Source: Candidatus Enterocloster faecavium
GTDB taxonomy: Bacteria; Bacillota; Clostridia; Lachnospirales; Lachnospiraceae
Assembly: GCA_019118585.1 (NCBI GenBank)
Contig: DWYS01000067.1
Span: 1-51,422 of the forward strand
Direction: 5' to 3'
DNA length: 51,422 nt
The stretch's first letter is position 1. Each line of letters opens with the position of its first letter. Positions 18,323-26,286 of the stretch are shown one piece after another. The translations under genes were made by a program, and so were the position numbers. A model generated the notes under the pieces. The model was not told the DNA's origin and did no database searches. It was given only the letters and a program-made list of their open reading frames with translations.

Positions 18323-19123
18323 CTATATGATATTTCCGGCATTTAACAGCTCAAAGAGTTTCTTTGCCGATTCCTCGCCGGTGGCTTCGCTAACCACGAC
18401 GCCGCCTTGTTTCCGGGGAGGTGTAAAGGTTTTTTTCACTTTGGTGGGAGAGCCCTTCAGACCGATCCGGTCCGCTTCTACCGGCAGGTCCTCTGCGGTC
18501 AGGGTTGTGATCACCGCCCGGTTTGCCGCCATTTTGGACTTAATGGTTGGGAAACGCGGATTAAAGCTGGGCTTTGTAACGGTGATCACGCAGGGAAGCC
18601 TGGAAGCCAGGACCTCGTATCCCTCGCCGGTTTCCCTCTTAACAAATACCTCGTCTCCTTCAATCTTTGCTTCTACGGCATAGGTAATCTGGGGATAATC
18701 CATATGCTCCGCAATCTCCGGGCCAACCTGGGCGGTATCTCCGTCGATGGCCTGCTTGCCGCAGAAGATCAGGTCAAATTTTCCTTCCAGCTCCTCGATC
18801 TTGTCGATGGCGTTTTTCAGCGTATAGCTGGTCGCCAGGGTATCCGCGCCGCCAAAGGCCCTGTCGCTTACCAGATAGGCCTTGTCTCCGCCTACCGCCA
18901 GGCACTCCTTCAAAGCCGCAGTCGCCTGCTGGGGCCCCATGCTCACCAGAACGATCTTGGTTCTCGGAGTCTGGTCCTTAATGCGGGCTGCGATCTCCAG
19001 CGCATAGGCGTCAAAGGGGTTGACAATGCTGGGAACCCCTGCGCGGATTAAGGTATTGGTAACCGGATCGATTTTTATCTCAGCAGTATCGGGAACCTGC
19101 TTAATGCAAACCAAAATATTCAT
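18323..19123 (-). CDS. etfB: Electron transfer flavoprotein beta subunit
   Basis: 266 residues. Typical EtfB opening MNILVCIKQVPDTAEIKIDPVTNTLIRAGVPSIVNPFDAYALE, and the nucleotide-binding stretch CGKQAIDGDTAQVGPEIAEHM. In clostridial bifurcating Etf the beta subunit carries a second FAD that splits NADH electrons between ferredoxin and an enoyl-CoA. The sequence resembles those subunits, but bifurcation cannot be proved by reading. It sits between the MaoC hydratase and etfA in the operon, with short gaps on both sides. Confidence 0.95.
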   Translation of the reverse strand: MNILVCIKQVPDTAEIKIDPVTNTLIRAGVPSIVNPFDAYALEIAARIKDQTPRTKIVLVSMGPQQATAALKECLAVGGDKAYLVSDRAFGGADTLATSYTLKNAIDKIEELEGKFDLIFCGKQAIDGDTAQVGPEIAEHMDYPQITYAVEAKIEGDEVFVKRETGEGYEVLASRLPCVITVTKPSFNPRFPTIKSKMAANRAVITTLTAEDLPVEADRIGLKGSPTKVKKTFTPPRKQGGVVVSEATGEESAKKLFELLNAGNII

Positions 19124-19147
19124 TGATATCCCTCATTTTCTAAAAAT

Positions 19148-19612
19148 TTATTCCTTCTCAGGCGCTTCCCAGTACAGCATGGTGGCCATGCTTCCCACCT
19201 GGCAGACTGTCCCTTCCTGATTGATAATAGAGTATTGAATATTCAAAACACCCTGGTCCGGTTTTGACTTTGACCGCTTCACTTCCAGAACCTCGATCTC
19301 GCAGTGGATGGTATCGCCGATTTTAATGGCGCCCACAAATTTCCACTCTGTGCTCAGAGCAGCAATGGCGGACCCGTCCACCAGGCCCATGCGGCCCCAA
19401 AGACCGGTAGCGATGCCTGCTCCCAGAAGTCCGTGTGCGATCCTGCTCTTAAACGGAAGCTTCTCGGCATAGGTCTGGTCCGTATGAATGGGGTTGTTGT
19501 CCCCCGTGATCCCGGCAAATAAAACGACGTCGGTCTCCGTTACGGTGCGGGACAGGGTGGTAAATTTATCTCCTACGTGGAATTCGCTGAGATATAAAAA
19601 TGAACGCTTCAT
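19148..19612 (-). CDS. MaoC-family (R)-specific enoyl-CoA hydratase
   Basis: 154 residues, a single hot-dog domain. The hydratase-2 motif is intact: FAGITGDNNPIHTDQTYAEKLPFKSRIAHGLLGAG, with the catalytic Asp and His in GDNNPIH. Such enzymes (PhaJ type) interconvert trans-2-enoyl-CoA and (R)-3-hydroxyacyl-CoA. This stereochemistry matters because it lets an (R)-3-hydroxyacyl-CoA be dehydrated and then reduced by the neighbouring acyl-CoA dehydrogenase/Etf. It lies 27 bp after the dehydrogenase gene and 24 bp before etfB. A strong AGGAGG precedes it. Confidence 0.9.
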   Translation of the reverse strand: MKRSFLYLSEFHVGDKFTTLSRTVTETDVVLFAGITGDNNPIHTDQTYAEKLPFKSRIAHGLLGAGIATGLWGRMGLVDGSAIAALSTEWKFVGAIKIGDTIHCEIEVLEVKRSKSKPDQGVLNIQYSIINQEGTVCQVGSMATMLYWEAPEKE

Positions 19613-19639
19613 TTCGCAAGCTCCTCCTTTTGATTCCTA

Positions 19640-20791
19640 TTAATATTCCTTCAGCACATGGCGGCCGATTACCATGCGGCAGATTTCAGAGGTTCCCTCG
19701 CCGATGGTCAGCAGCTTGGCATCCCGGTACATACGCTCTACCTGGTAATCGTCGCAGAGTCCATAGCCGCCCATGATCTGAAGTCCCATATCGCAGACGC
19801 GGACGCACATTTCAGAACAGAACAGCTTTGTCATGGTCGCTTCCTTGCTGAAGGGCACTCCGTTGTCGCTCATGCGGGCTGTGTTGTACAGCATGGCTCT
19901 TGCCACATCGATCTGAGTTGCCATCTCGGCCAGCTTAAAGGCAATGGCCTGATTCTCACAGATGGGCTTTCCAAAGGTCACTCTCTCCTTGGAATACTTG
20001 GCTGCCCGCTCCAGCACGCCCTGAGCCATTCCTACTGCTACTGCGGAGATGGCGACACGGCCGTCATCGATGCACTTCATAAACAGCGGAAAGCCCCGGT
20101 TCAGCTCTCCTAACAGGTTCTCCTTGGGAATGCGCACATCGGTAAAGGTCAGGGGGCAGGAATAGGAGCTGCGGTTGCTCATTTTCTCCTCAGGCTTTCC
20201 AACCTCAAAACCAGGAGTTCCGGCAGGTACGATAAAGATGGAAATTCCTCTGCTGCCCTTTGCCTCCAAATCGGTCTTGGCCGCTACCAGGAAGGTGGAA
20301 GCATAGGTACTGTTGGTGATGAATGCCTTGGAGCCGTTGAGCACCCACTCATCTCCATCCAGCACAGCCTTCGTGCGGATCTGGCCTGCGTCAGAGCCGG
20401 ACTGGGGCTCCGTCAGTGCAAAGGCACACAGGGCCTGTCCGGATGCAGCGGGAACCAGATATTTCTGCTTCTGCTCCTCTGTTCCGGCTAACAGCAGCGG
20501 AGTGCTCCCAAGGGAAGCGTGGGCGTCAATAATGGAGGCCAGGGAGGCAGAATGACGGGCGATCTGCTCCATAACCAGAACATCGCTTAAATGGTCCATT
20601 CCTGCTCCGCCGTACTCTTCCGGAACACAGATCCCCAAAAATCCCATCTCTCCGCACTGTTTCACTTCCTCCAGGGGAAATTCATGCTTCCGGTCCAGAT
20701 CCGTAACGGTTGCGGCCACTACCTCGTCCGCAAACTTCTTTGCCAGCTCCTGTACGCTTAACTGATCCTCTGTCAACATATACTTATTCAT
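19640..20791 (-). CDS. Acyl-CoA dehydrogenase (short-chain/butyryl-CoA type)
   Basis: 383 residues from the Met at 20791 with AGAGGAGG 8 nt upstream; the longer frame overlaps the synthetase stop. FAD and substrate motifs: CAFALTEPQSGSDAG, AFITNSTYASTFLV, and the C-terminal YGLCDDYQVERMYRDAK followed by IGEGTSEI, where the Glu is in the position of the catalytic base of butyryl-CoA dehydrogenase. In anaerobes such enzymes normally run as enoyl-CoA reductases with Etf. Etf genes three and four places downstream support that. Chain-length preference cannot be read reliably. Confidence 0.93.
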   Translation of the reverse strand: MNKYMLTEDQLSVQELAKKFADEVVAATVTDLDRKHEFPLEEVKQCGEMGFLGICVPEEYGGAGMDHLSDVLVMEQIARHSASLASIIDAHASLGSTPLLLAGTEEQKQKYLVPAASGQALCAFALTEPQSGSDAGQIRTKAVLDGDEWVLNGSKAFITNSTYASTFLVAAKTDLEAKGSRGISIFIVPAGTPGFEVGKPEEKMSNRSSYSCPLTFTDVRIPKENLLGELNRGFPLFMKCIDDGRVAISAVAVGMAQGVLERAAKYSKERVTFGKPICENQAIAFKLAEMATQIDVARAMLYNTARMSDNGVPFSKEATMTKLFCSEMCVRVCDMGLQIMGGYGLCDDYQVERMYRDAKLLTIGEGTSEICRMVIGRHVLKEY

Positions 20792-20807
20792 CAAAAATAC
20801 CTCCTCT

Positions 20808-22478
20808 TTATCTGTTCCCCGCTCCATTCTCTGCAGCAGCACGGGCCATCTCCTTCAGATGGAATTTCTGTATCTTTCCCGAAGCAGTGCGGGGCCAGTC
20901 TTCCTGTTTCATATAAATAAAATATTTCGGTACCTGAAATTTTGCCAGATGGGCTTTTGCATAGGCTTCCGCTTTCTCCCTGTTCTCCCTGGTATCCTCA
21001 TAGAGCTGGATAAAGGCTGCTCCTACGGACCCGTGCTTCGGGTCCGGCACTCCCGTAACCGCTGCTGTGTGGATACAATCGCACTGGCTCAGCACTTCCT
21101 CCAGGAACTGGGGAGACACATTCTCGCCGTTGATCTTGTACATATCGTCCACCCGGCCCGCGAAAATCAGATACCCATTCTCATCAAAGCAGCCGCAGTC
21201 CCCGGTCTTAAACCACCCGTCCTCTGTGAAGACTCTCCGGTTGGCCTGGTCACGCTTAAAATAACCCTTGGTCACCACCGCGCCTTTGCACCAGAGCTCT
21301 CCGATTTCTCCCGGCCGGCAGTCCTGCTGTGTTTTGCGGTCCACCACCCGGTATGCCAGCTGATGGCCGTCAAACTGCGGGAACCCGCTGCATCCGCCCG
21401 GAAGCAGCTTCCCCACACGGGTCTGTAAAATCTCATCGGGATCATCCGGTGCGGTCTGCATGCTGGCTCCGCACACCTCTGTCATGCCGTAGCCGGTAAT
21501 CACATCAGAAACCCCCAGAGTTTCACGGATCGCCGGCCAGATCCAGGAGGGGCACATGGCGGCGGAACAGTAAACCGCGTGAAGATGGCTCAGAGTCCTG
21601 GGCCGCTCCCTCAGCTCATTCACCAGCGCCATCATCTGAGCAGGAACACTGAGTATGTCATTGGCCCTTGTCTCCTCCATAAAGTCCAGAGCTTCCCCGG
21701 CCAAAAACTTTCCCCTGCGCAGAAGCACTGTGCCTCCCACCAGAATCGCTGCCAGCAGCCCCTCCACATAGCCATAAACATGAAACATGGGAAGAGGAAC
21801 GTAAATGCGGCGTCCCAGTTCAAATCCCCTGTTTCTGCAGCTGGCAAAGGCGCTGCGCATCAGCATATCATGGGTCAGCACAACTCCCTTGGGAGCCTTG
21901 GTGCTCCCTGAGGTGTAAATGATGTCGGAGGCTTCATCCCCGTGCGGCTCTTTTTGAGTTTCCTCCAAAACCGCTCCTGTTCCTGCCTCCAGAAACGCTT
22001 TCCATCCGGTTACGGGAACATCCGCTTTCCCCTCCGGTTCCGGCAGAAATATGATCCCTTTCAGCCGTTCATAGGGGACACTGTCCTTCATCTGACAATC
22101 GGTAATCAGATGATCCGCCTCCGACTGCTCCAGAATAAACTTCAGTTCCACAGCGGACAGCGCCGTATTCACCGGGATCTTCACAGCCCGGACCGCCGCG
22201 GCCGCCAGAGCTGTGAAGATTTGTTCCGGGCTATTTTCCATCTGTACCGCTATATGCTCGCCCGGCTGTACCCCCTCCGCCAGAAGGCCTTTGGCAATCT
22301 TTATGCTTTCCTCCTTTGCCTGGCGGTAGGTATAGCTTTCTCTCCCCTGGGCCGCTATAAACTCCTGGTCCGGAAACCGCTTGACGGTATCCAGAAAATG
22401 CTCCCAGATTGTTTTTTTCTCCCATCTGGGATAGAGTCGGTCCAGCTCTTTTTGACGAGCCTTTAAAGTCCCTTTCAT
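20808..22478 (-). CDS. AMP-forming acyl-CoA synthetase/ligase
   Basis: 556 residues. ANL-superfamily enzyme that joins a carboxylic acid to CoA through an acyl-AMP. Visible core motifs: P-loop IIYTSGSTKAPKGVVLTH (~190), GYGMTEVCGAS, DGWFKTGDCG, and the hinge FAGRVDDMYKINGENVSPQFLEEVL; the catalytic lysine is in PRTASGKIQKF near the end. It is similar in layout to CaiC/BaiB-type ligases, but substrate pockets cannot be read by eye. It lies between the GntP permease and the acyl-CoA dehydrogenase; the operon therefore has two ways of making a CoA thioester (ligase and CoA-transferase). Confidence 0.92.
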   Translation of the reverse strand: MKGTLKARQKELDRLYPRWEKKTIWEHFLDTVKRFPDQEFIAAQGRESYTYRQAKEESIKIAKGLLAEGVQPGEHIAVQMENSPEQIFTALAAAAVRAVKIPVNTALSAVELKFILEQSEADHLITDCQMKDSVPYERLKGIIFLPEPEGKADVPVTGWKAFLEAGTGAVLEETQKEPHGDEASDIIYTSGSTKAPKGVVLTHDMLMRSAFASCRNRGFELGRRIYVPLPMFHVYGYVEGLLAAILVGGTVLLRRGKFLAGEALDFMEETRANDILSVPAQMMALVNELRERPRTLSHLHAVYCSAAMCPSWIWPAIRETLGVSDVITGYGMTEVCGASMQTAPDDPDEILQTRVGKLLPGGCSGFPQFDGHQLAYRVVDRKTQQDCRPGEIGELWCKGAVVTKGYFKRDQANRRVFTEDGWFKTGDCGCFDENGYLIFAGRVDDMYKINGENVSPQFLEEVLSQCDCIHTAAVTGVPDPKHGSVGAAFIQLYEDTRENREKAEAYAKAHLAKFQVPKYFIYMKQEDWPRTASGKIQKFHLKEMARAAAENGAGNR

Positions 22479-22505
22479 AGTCGTTCTCCTGTCCGCATTT
22501 TCCCC

Positions 22506-23795
22506 TTATGGAATCGGATAGAAAATGCTTGCCAAAATAATTGTTTCGATCAATATGATGGTGGAACCTACCACGGTGATGGCAAACAGGTGACGGTAAC
22601 CTTCCTTGTGGGTCAGATGGCAGCAGGCCAGCACGGTTACCATTACGCCGTTATGAGGAAGGGAATCCAGGGTAATGCAGGCTGCGGATGCAATCTTGTG
22701 AAGTACGCCGGGATTGATTCCCATTTCCAGATATCTGGGTGCCAGTGTCTCCAGAGCCAGGGTCAGTCCGCCGGAACCGGAGCCGCATGCGCCGGACAGA
22801 AGAGCGGTGCCCAGGGAGAAGGAGATTAACGGGGAACCTCCCATACTGGTAGCGGTATCCACCAGGGTGGTATATCCTGCGGTCTGCATTGCCACGCCGC
22901 CAAAACCTACTACAGCAGAGGTGGCGACAATCGCGCCCATTGCATCGGTAACACCGCAGTTGAGGATTTCAATCTTATTGTCAATCTTCTTCCAGTACAG
23001 GACCGCAATGGCAATCCAGCCCATTAACAGGGTGTACAGCACATCCACTCCAAAGAACAGCGGAATTACCACCAGTGCCAGGGGAATAAAGGCAATGGCT
23101 CCGTTTCCATGCTCTTTCTTCTCATACTCCGCCATCATCTGAAGTGTTTCCTCATCTGCACTGAAGTGCTCGCCCTTTTTCCGTGCTACCTTCTCCTGCC
23201 AGATGCAGTAGAACATAGCCAGCAGGAAGAAGGAGGCTGCGATCACTGCGGAAAATACCGGAAGGACGGTAGCGGAAGTTCCCAGGTATTTCACCGGGAT
23301 GTTGTTTACAACGGAAGGAGAGCCCGGTCCCAGGTTCACAGCGGTGAAGGAGCCAGCCGCCACCACTGCGGGGATCAGATGTCTGGGCAGGTCCGCCTTC
23401 TTAAACATATTCAGCGCAATGGGATAAATGACAAATACGATCACATAGCAGGACACGCCGCCGTAGCTCAGCACCAGGGTTGTCACGCACAGAACGGCGA
23501 TGGTGTATTTGGTCCCCAGCTTTGAGGTCAGAAGATTCGCCAGATCCTCTGCGCCTCCGCCCAGCTGCATGGCCTTTCCAAAGCTTGCACCCAGGAAGAT
23601 CAGCGGCCAGTAGCTTTGAATATAGCCTACAAAGGCTTCCATATAGTTGACTGTCAGGCTGTCATAAACATTCAGATTGGACATGAATGCCATCAAGCCG
23701 GTACAAATGACTGCGGAAACAGCAATATTAACCCGCTTCCAGATCAGGACTACCAGAAGCAGGAGCGGGATTACAATAGCCAGTACGCTCCACAT
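22506..23795 (-). CDS. GntP-family organic acid permease
   Basis: 429 residues, almost entirely hydrophobic, about 12 membrane segments. Glycine-rich family segments are visible: WPLIFLGASFGKAMQLGGGAEDLA, AVNLGPGSPSVVNNIPVKYLGTSA, and SLGTALLSGACGSGSGGLTLALETLAP, followed by GVLHKIASAACITLDSLPHNGVMVT. GntP relatives are proton symporters for gluconate, related sugar acids and, in some bacteria, 3-hydroxybutyrate. Placement between a CoA-transferase and an acyl-CoA synthetase argues that it imports the acid that is then activated. The exact solute is unknown. Confidence 0.88.
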   Translation of the reverse strand: MWSVLAIVIPLLLLVVLIWKRVNIAVSAVICTGLMAFMSNLNVYDSLTVNYMEAFVGYIQSYWPLIFLGASFGKAMQLGGGAEDLANLLTSKLGTKYTIAVLCVTTLVLSYGGVSCYVIVFVIYPIALNMFKKADLPRHLIPAVVAAGSFTAVNLGPGSPSVVNNIPVKYLGTSATVLPVFSAVIAASFFLLAMFYCIWQEKVARKKGEHFSADEETLQMMAEYEKKEHGNGAIAFIPLALVVIPLFFGVDVLYTLLMGWIAIAVLYWKKIDNKIEILNCGVTDAMGAIVATSAVVGFGGVAMQTAGYTTLVDTATSMGGSPLISFSLGTALLSGACGSGSGGLTLALETLAPRYLEMGINPGVLHKIASAACITLDSLPHNGVMVTVLACCHLTHKEGYRHLFAITVVGSTIILIETIILASIFYPIP

Positions 23796-23844
23796 AATGT
23801 TTTCCTCCTATTATTCCCTCCATATGATTCAGATTCCTGCCGCA

Positions 23845-25155
23845 TTAAACGGTAACCGGAATCAGGCCCATCTCTTTGGCCTTTGCCAGAAGTCCATCCC
23901 TGAAAATCGGATGAGCGATGGCAATCAGCGATTCAGCCCGCTGACGGACGGTCTTATACCGAAGCTCTGCGATGCCGTATTCCGTAACAATGTAGTCCAC
24001 ATCGTATCTGGGAACCGTCGTGATGTTTCCAGGCTGGAAATATGGCACGATCTTGGAAATGGTGTCGTTCTTCGCCGTGGAATTTAAGGCGATGATGGAC
24101 TTTCCTCCCTCGCTGATCTGAGCTCCTCTTACATGGTCCAGCTGTCCGCCGATCCCGCTGTACTGATGCCCGTTGACCGTCTCCGAGTTCACCTGTCCCT
24201 GAAGGTCTACCTCCAGGCAGCTGTTGATGGAAGTCTGCTTATAGTTCTGACCGATAATATAGGGGTCATTGACATAATCCACCGGCTGTACCTGGAACAT
24301 GGGATTGTGGTCGATAAACCGGTAAAATTCCAGACTTCCCGCAGCCTGGGCCCCGATGCACACGCCGGGGTTTAACGTCTTTTTCTTGTTGGTAATGACG
24401 CCCGCCTTGACCAGTTCCATCATCGCCTCCGTCAGAGTCTCGGAATGAACACCCAAATCCTTTTTATCCATCAGGTTGCGGGCAATAGCGTCCGGCAGAG
24501 CTCCGATTCCAAGCTGCAGGGTTGCACCGTCCTCGATCAGGCTGGCGCAGTAGTCTGCAATCTTCTTGATCTTCTCGCTGGGTTCTGCCCGTCCGATGAC
24601 ATACAGGGGAGATTTCTCCTCCACAATATAATCCGCCTTGTCCAGCTCAAAGAGGCGTCCTCCGGTAAAAGGCATATCCGGATTTACCTGAACAATGATC
24701 TTCTCTGCAGTTCTGGCTGCCGGCTCGGTAAAGCAGCAGGTATTTCCAAAGCTGCACATCCCCTCCTCATTGGGCGGCGTTACCTGGATAAATGCCCAGT
24801 GGGGATTCAGGTCCGGATTCTTGGCAAACATATCCGGCCAGTTGTGGAAGTTGGTCCCTCCCAGGTAATCCACCCGCCCCGCCAGATAGGCAGGTCTGGA
24901 ATTAGGCCCGATAAACAGGGAAATATGGTGGAAATGACCTGTATATTTCTCCTCCAGATACTTGTTGGGTCCAGGGCTCATGCCATGGATGATCGTCACA
25001 TTTTCAAGCTCCTCATACCGCTCTACCAGAGCCTCTACCAATGCCGGCGGCTCTCCGATCCAGTCCGCAAAAATGATCTTGTCCCCTGACCGGATATGGC
25101 TTACTGCCTCAGCCGCGGTTGTAATCTTCTCTTTATAACGTTCATGCCAGTCCAT
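23845..25155 (-). CDS. Acetyl-CoA hydrolase/CoA-transferase family protein (4-hydroxybutyrate/butyryl-CoA:acetate type)
   Basis: 436 residues. Family 1 CoA-transferase with N- and C-terminal halves (opening AAEAVSHIRSGDKIIFADWIGEPPALVEAL; C-terminal YSGIGGQLDHVRGAQISEGGKSIIAL). The catalytic glutamate is expected in VNSETVNG, just before the GIGGQLD loop, and QLGIGALPDAIA is the CoA-site glycine loop. Relatives move CoA between acetyl-CoA and 4-hydroxybutyrate, butyrate or similar acids, saving ATP. As second gene of the operon it probably activates the imported acid or releases the product. Gap of 26 bp to the SDR gene. Confidence 0.9.
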   Translation of the reverse strand: MDWHERYKEKITTAAEAVSHIRSGDKIIFADWIGEPPALVEALVERYEELENVTIIHGMSPGPNKYLEEKYTGHFHHISLFIGPNSRPAYLAGRVDYLGGTNFHNWPDMFAKNPDLNPHWAFIQVTPPNEEGMCSFGNTCCFTEPAARTAEKIIVQVNPDMPFTGGRLFELDKADYIVEEKSPLYVIGRAEPSEKIKKIADYCASLIEDGATLQLGIGALPDAIARNLMDKKDLGVHSETLTEAMMELVKAGVITNKKKTLNPGVCIGAQAAGSLEFYRFIDHNPMFQVQPVDYVNDPYIIGQNYKQTSINSCLEVDLQGQVNSETVNGHQYSGIGGQLDHVRGAQISEGGKSIIALNSTAKNDTISKIVPYFQPGNITTVPRYDVDYIVTEYGIAELRYKTVRQRAESLIAIAHPIFRDGLLAKAKEMGLIPVTV

Positions 25156-25181
25156 AATCCATCTCCTTGTTTCTATATAGA

Positions 25182-25940
25182 TTAGAAAATGCTGTTTCCG
25201 CCATCCTCGATCCAGGTCTGGCCGGTGCAGTAGGACGCCTCATCGGAGCCCAGAAACAGTGCGACAGAGGTAGCCTCATCCGGCTCTCCAAAACGTCCCA
25301 TGGGAATATTTCTCAGGAACATCTCGCAGCGCTCCGGATCCAGTCTGGTTCCTTCCGTCAGTCTGGTGGCATGGGTTCCAGGTCCGAAGGCGCATACGCG
25401 GATTCCGTATTTGGCCATCTCCAGAGCCGCCCACTTGGTAAACTGGGTAACACCGCCCTTGCTGGCAGAGTAAGCTCCCGTATTGGGGGAAACGATGACA
25501 GAAGCGACGGAGCTGGTGTTGACCACAACGCCCTTGATCCCCTTGTCTACCATATGACGCAGCACAGCCTGGGATACGAAGAAGGTGCCGTTCAAGTTGA
25601 TGTCAATGACTCTGCGCCACTGCTCCTCGGTGGTATCCAACAGAGACTGGCGGCCGATCACGCCCGCAATGTTAAACAGCGCATCAATGTGGCCGAAATG
25701 CTCGATTACCGCCGCGATGGCCCCATCTACGGAAGCCTTGGAGGAAACATCACAGGGAACACCAAAAATTTTATCCTCTCTGCCTGCAAATACCGTCTTT
25801 AATGTATTCTCCTCCAGGTCCAGAGCGCCTACCAGGGCCCCCTCTTCCACCAGACGGTTTACCAGATTTAATCCCAATCCGTTCGCCGCTCCTGTTACTA
25901 CACAAACCTTTCCTACATAGCGATGATGTTCGTAATGCAT
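25182..25940 (-). CDS. Short-chain dehydrogenase/reductase
   Basis: 252 residues, start with AGGAGG 6 nt upstream. Classical SDR: cofactor motif TGAANGLG near residue 17, DLEE after the second strand (acidic residue favouring NAD over NADP), FNIAG, active-site Ser in NTSSVASV and YSASK as Tyr-x3-Lys; the C-terminus has CTGQTWIEDGG. It is the first gene after the sigma-54 promoter, so expression is directly tied to the activator pair. In this context oxidation of a hydroxy group, such as a 3-hydroxy acid or its CoA ester, is plausible; the SDR fold alone does not fix the substrate. Confidence 0.92.
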   Translation of the reverse strand: MHYEHHRYVGKVCVVTGAANGLGLNLVNRLVEEGALVGALDLEENTLKTVFAGREDKIFGVPCDVSSKASVDGAIAAVIEHFGHIDALFNIAGVIGRQSLLDTTEEQWRRVIDINLNGTFFVSQAVLRHMVDKGIKGVVVNTSSVASVIVSPNTGAYSASKGGVTQFTKWAALEMAKYGIRVCAFGPGTHATRLTEGTRLDPERCEMFLRNIPMGRFGEPDEATSVALFLGSDEASYCTGQTWIEDGGNSIF

Positions 25941-26077
25941 ATAGAACCTCCTACCTTTTTCTTTTTTGCTAAAGTATATGCAGCGGATATGCCTACTTTG
26001 TTATAAAATTGTCAATCAAGAGTTGACAGATCCCCTTGGTTATTCTTTAGCAGAGATATTATTTTAACTTTATTATC

Positions 26078-26094
26078 AGCATTAATCGTGCCAA
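26078..26094 (-). promoter_or_regulatory. Sigma-54 (-24/-12) promoter of the CoA operon
   Basis: The minus strand reads TTGGCACGATTAATGCT, with GG and GC separated by exactly 10 nt. The sigma-54 consensus is YTGGCACGNNNNTTGCW: all 8 positions of the -24 block and 4 of 5 of the -12 block match. The expected start is near 26067, giving a ~125-nt leader to the SDR gene. A divergent gene pair encoding sigma-54 activators begins 190 bp away. Confidence 0.85.
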
Positions 26095-26202
26095 ATCGGT
26101 TTTTTCCGTCAAAATGTTTATTATTTCTCTAAAAACCGCCTTTTTACGGCCTTTTTGCTTGTTATTTTTTTATTTATCATTTTCCCCTCCCCTCTCCTTT
26201 GT

Positions 26203-26256
26203 ATTGACATTTTTCAATATTTATATTAAATTTGATATAAATTGAAAAACATCAAT
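26203..26256. promoter_or_regulatory. Large AT-rich dyad containing the activator promoter; candidate enhancer site
   Basis: ATTGACATTTTTCAAT (26203-26218) is nearly the reverse complement of ATTGAAAAACATCAAT (26241-26256), and ATTTATAT/ATATAAAT continue the symmetry inward. A perfect -35 TTGACA (26204-26209) lies in the left arm with TAAATT (26227-26232) 17 bp on as a -10 for the regulator gene. The dyad centre is about 150 bp upstream of the -12 box of the divergent sigma-54 promoter, the usual enhancer distance. No other gene lies in 25941-26286; the remainder is AT-rich. Confidence 0.55.
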
Positions 26257-26286
26257 TCCATTTTAAGGGGAAGGGAGAAGAAAAAC

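Noticed and set aside
17298-19123. Definite electron-bifurcating Etf
   Set aside because: General sequence character fits, but the diagnostic residues need an alignment I cannot make, so it is left as a possibility.
14348-25940. A bile-acid 7-dehydroxylation (bai) operon
   Set aside because: Ligase, CoA-transferase, SDR and flavoprotein resemble the bai part list, but there is no BaiE-like dehydratase and the order, GntP permease, MaoC and Etf do not match.
26242-26286. TTG start that would extend the PAS activator by 15 residues
   Set aside because: It falls in the right arm of the operator dyad with no Shine-Dalgarno, while GTG at 26287 has AAGGGAG at good distance.
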